Source of the DNA: Tenuifilaceae bacterium CYCD | GTDB lineage: Bacteria > Bacteroidota > Bacteroidia > Bacteroidales > Tenuifilaceae | Assembly (NCBI GenBank): GCA_036322835.1 | Contig: AP027304.1 | Coordinates: 3,038,001 to 3,102,000, forward strand | Direction of reading: 5' to 3' | Length of the DNA stretch: 64,000 nt | Shown here: piece by piece, positions 61,543 through 64,000 of the stretch | Layout: every line of letters starts with the position of its first letter | How positions within the stretch are numbered: position 1 is the stretch's first letter | Notes under the pieces: model-generated | Database searches by the model: none | Told to the model about the DNA's origin: nothing | Seen by the model: only the letters and a program-made list of their open reading frames with translations | Position numbers and translations under genes: made by a program

Positions 61543-64000
61543 ATGAAAGTTTTAATGTCAACTTATTGCTTTATCCTTGCATTCCTGATAAGCGAGCGAT
61601 TGTGTGCTGTAACCAGAGTGAATCGGGACACCCTGGTTGCTCATAAATCTATTGCAATTGCGGAGAAAATGCTAAAAGAAGCGATTTATGATAGTGCAAT
61701 TATGTATGCCAACGATGCATCCTATTGTTACTTAAAGACCAACAATTTAAAACGATACTTGCATTGCATGAACATAATAGGAGAGGCTTTTTGCAATAAA
61801 GGAAAGGCTGATACTGCATTGGTTGTTTTTAGTGATATTTTGGCTAAAAGTATTGTGAACTTTGGCGATGTAAGTTTGCAAACTGGCGAATGTTATTCCA
61901 ATATTGGAATGGCTTATGAGGGCCTGGGTAGTTATGATAGTTCTTTATCGTATTATCAAAAAGCATTATTCATTTACCAAAGAGTAATTGGAGTAAGGAA
62001 TTTGAGAGTTGCGTTGTGTTACCATAACATTGGAAAAATTTACTATTACTACAAAGATTTTGAAAAGGCACTGGAATTTTTTGAAAAGGCACTAAAATTA
62101 CGCTTAGAGTTATCGAAAGAGCAAGATCAGGACATTGCTACATCGTATAACTATATCGGATTGGTATACCAGAATACGGGAGAATACGATAAATCGTTGG
62201 AATACTTCAGAAAAGCGCTCGATTTGAGAATTAAAATTTTTGGAGAAGTGCATCCTCGGGTTGCGGCTGTTTATAATAATATAGGACTTACACTTCAGGG
62301 TAAAGGCAATTTTGAGGAATCATTGAGTTACCATAGAAAAGCGTATTCCATACGCTTAAATGTATTTGGTGAAAACCACCCCGATGTAGCATCTTCATTC
62401 AATAATATCGGAATTGTTCTGTTTAGCATGGAGAAATACGATGTGGCGATTGGGTCCTTCAAAAAAGCATTGGACATTAGGATAAAATCACTTAGCGAGA
62501 GACATCCTGAGGTTGCTATGTATTACAATAATATTGGGTTTGTATATACCGTAAAGGGGGATTTCGATAATGCTTTAGATTATCAGCAAAAAGCGTTAAA
62601 AGTTTATGCTCAACTTTACGGCGATAATAGCCCAAGGCTTGCTGAAATATACAATAGCATTGGAAACTCATATTTCTATAAAGGAGAATATGATAAGGCG
62701 TTAGGTTGCTATCAAGTTGCAACTGGGTATCGTAAAGTACTTTATGGAGAAAAACATTATGATATAGCAGTCTCCTACATAAACATTGGCAATACCTATG
62801 GAGAAATGGGAGAGTACGATAAATCATTAGAGTATTACCATAAAGCACTAGCAATGCGGATTGAATTGTTAGGGGATAGTAATCTGGATGTTGCACAATC
62901 ATACAATAATATTGGAACTGTTTATTTTGATAAAGGCGAATTCTCAAAATCTTTAGAGTATCATACTAAATCGCTGCAGATCCGGAAGAAAATTTTGGGA
63001 GAGCAGCATTACTTGGTTGCACGATCCTATATAAATGTATCGAGCGCTTTGGTGGAGCTGGACGATATAAATTTGGCACTCAATTACCTGGGTAAAGCGT
63101 TGGAAATATATAGAACTATTTTTGGCGAGGAGCATCCAGATGTTGCAGCGATATATAGCAATATGGCTGCTATTTATCGAACCCATAAGGATTTTGATAA
63201 TGCGTTGGTTTACTTTGGAAAGTCCGCCAGTATTAGGGAAAAACTACTTCCAAATAAACATCCACTAAAGGCGGATGTTTACAATTCGTTGTCGGATGTA
63301 TATATTGATACTAGAGATTATGATAATGCGCTGAAGTTTAGCCAGAAAGCAATTGGCTCAGTGTGCAAGAGTTCTGCGGATAGCACAGATTATGCATCAA
63401 TTTGCGAAGCTGAGAACTACTTAGATTGGAGGCAACTAGTAGCATCGTTAAATAGAAAGGCTTCGATATTTAATACTATTAATAACTATAAGCTATATAA
63501 CGTAGAACAGTTAAAACGTATAGCTTTAATGCATTATAGAGTTGCTGATTCATTAATCTGTAATGTCCGAAATAAAATATCAACAGAAAAAGATCGAATC
63601 ACCCTGTCTGAAAGTGCAAGTAAGGTGTACGAAGGTGCCATTAGTTGTTGCTATCAACTTTATGGCATCACAGGCAGTAAGCAATTTGTTGAACAGGCAT
63701 TCTTATTTTCAGAGAAAAGTAAATTGCAAGTACTATTGCAGGCATTACAAGGTGTCGCAGCAAAAAAGATTGCCGGAATTCCTGATAGCCTTTTATCCAA
63801 AGAACATGCATTATCTGTTGATATTGCCTACTGTGAGAATAAACTTGCCGAGGGTTTAGATAGTATGGAAGATGCTCAAATTCGAAATAATTTGTTTGCA
63901 TTAAATAGATATCTTGAAGAGTTAATAAAGATTTTCGAAACAAGGTATACAGCTTATAGCAATCTTAAGTATTCTACAATACAAATTTCGGTAGAAGACA
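61543..64000 (+). CDS. Large TPR protein, probably TPR-CHAT; truncated by the window end
   Basis: I translated this frame by hand from the ATG at 61543; it is open to the last base, 819 codons, with no stop. A signal peptide (FILAFLISERLCA) leads into about a dozen TPR units of 42 residues, each of kinesin-light-chain form (YNNIG..Y...GEYDKSLEYY.KAL.IR...). From about residue 690 the sequence (CYQLYGITGSKQFVEQAFLFSEKSKLQVLLQAL) is typical of the part between TPRs and a CHAT protease domain. The CHAT domain itself would lie beyond the window, so its presence is inferred. Confidence 0.8.
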   Translation, partial: MKVLMSTYCFILAFLISERLCAVTRVNRDTLVAHKSIAIAEKMLKEAIYDSAIMYANDASYCYLKTNNLKRYLHCMNIIGEAFCNKGKADTALVVFSDILAKSIVNFGDVSLQTGECYSNIGMAYEGLGSYDSSLSYYQKALFIYQRVIGVRNLRVALCYHNIGKIYYYYKDFEKALEFFEKALKLRLELSKEQDQDIATSYNYIGLVYQNTGEYDKSLEYFRKALDLRIKIFGEVHPRVAAVYNNIGLTLQGKGNFEESLSYHRKAYSIRLNVFGENHPDVASSFNNIGIVLFSMEKYDVAIGSFKKALDIRIKSLSERHPEVAMYYNNIGFVYTVKGDFDNALDYQQKALKVYAQLYGDNSPRLAEIYNSIGNSYFYKGEYDKALGCYQVATGYRKVLYGEKHYDIAVSYINIGNTYGEMGEYDKSLEYYHKALAMRIELLGDSNLDVAQSYNNIGTVYFDKGEFSKSLEYHTKSLQIRKKILGEQHYLVARSYINVSSALVELDDINLALNYLGKALEIYRTIFGEEHPDVAAIYSNMAAIYRTHKDFDNALVYFGKSASIREKLLPNKHPLKADVYNSLSDVYIDTRDYDNALKFSQKAIGSVCKSSADSTDYASICEAENYLDWRQLVASLNRKASIFNTINNYKLYNVEQLKRIALMHYRVADSLICNVRNKISTEKDRITLSESASKVYEGAISCCYQLYGITGSKQFVEQAFLFSEKSKLQVLLQALQGVAAKKIAGIPDSLLSKEHALSVDIAYCENKLAEGLDSMEDAQIRNNLFALNRYLEELIKIFETRYTAYSNLKYSTIQISVED

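Overview
The window reads as a chromosome segment of a Bacteroidota bacterium, probably Bacteroidales/Marinilabiliales-like. It is AT-rich. Gene starts lack Shine-Dalgarno sequences, and several starts are preceded by the Bacteroidota promoter pattern (TTG/TTTG, about 20 bases, TAnnTTTG). Lipoprotein signals and SpII-type boxes are of Bacteroidota style. TonB-dependent receptors with a carboxypeptidase-regulatory-like N-terminal domain, DUF4384 and TPR proteins are frequent. mqnA at the left edge and an MqnP-type UbiA prenyltransferase at 50.6-51.5 kb suggest menaquinone synthesis by the futalosine route. No tRNA, rRNA or CRISPR array was seen.

Layout. 0-5.6 kb: menaquinone, Mg2+ transport, NfeD protease, acetyltransferase, exported nitroreductase, and a conserved protein of unknown function behind a 28-bp palindrome. 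5.7-13 kb: a Cache/GAF/PAS sensor without output domain, an M16 protease and a gamma-glutamyltransferase. 13-19 kb: a TonB receptor with a LytS/LytTR pair, then small oxidoreductases and a hydrolase. 19.1-24.4 kb: a divergent transport locus, with a TM1266-like regulator overlapping a TonB receptor on one side and an NMT1/SsuA-type ABC importer on the other. The shared spacer has a clear promoter, a possible pseudoknot leader and an inverted repeat. 24.4-25.4 kb: a gene-less island of two adjacent minisatellites with 21/42-bp periods. 25.4-34.7 kb: housekeeping genes (antiporter, HD hydrolase, inositol phosphatase, lipid acyltransferase, glycosyltransferase, acyl-CoA ligase, pheT).

34.8-39.8 kb: two tandem exported caspase-like proteases (propeller, Ig-like domain, C14 domain) whose 3' ends look homogenised by gene conversion. 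39.9-46.5 kb: an accessory stretch with a lipoprotein that has a displaced start, a macro-domain protein, several unknown exported proteins, an attC-like folded site, a third 21-bp minisatellite, insertion-sequence-like ends, and DUF2200. 46.5-61.3 kb: pyrophosphatase, murB, glycosyltransferase, prenyltransferase, a TPR histidine kinase with a sigma-54 response regulator, a chemoreceptor, an Old Yellow Enzyme, an LPP20/DUF4384 protein and a HAD phosphatase. From 61.5 kb to the window end runs a long TPR protein whose C-terminal part resembles the region before a CHAT protease domain; it is cut by the edge.

The most distinctive unexplained signals are the three 21-bp-period intergenic arrays, two of which end at the same 21-22-base GGGTCT...ACTGTGT element, and the structured leader in front of the TM1266-like regulator.
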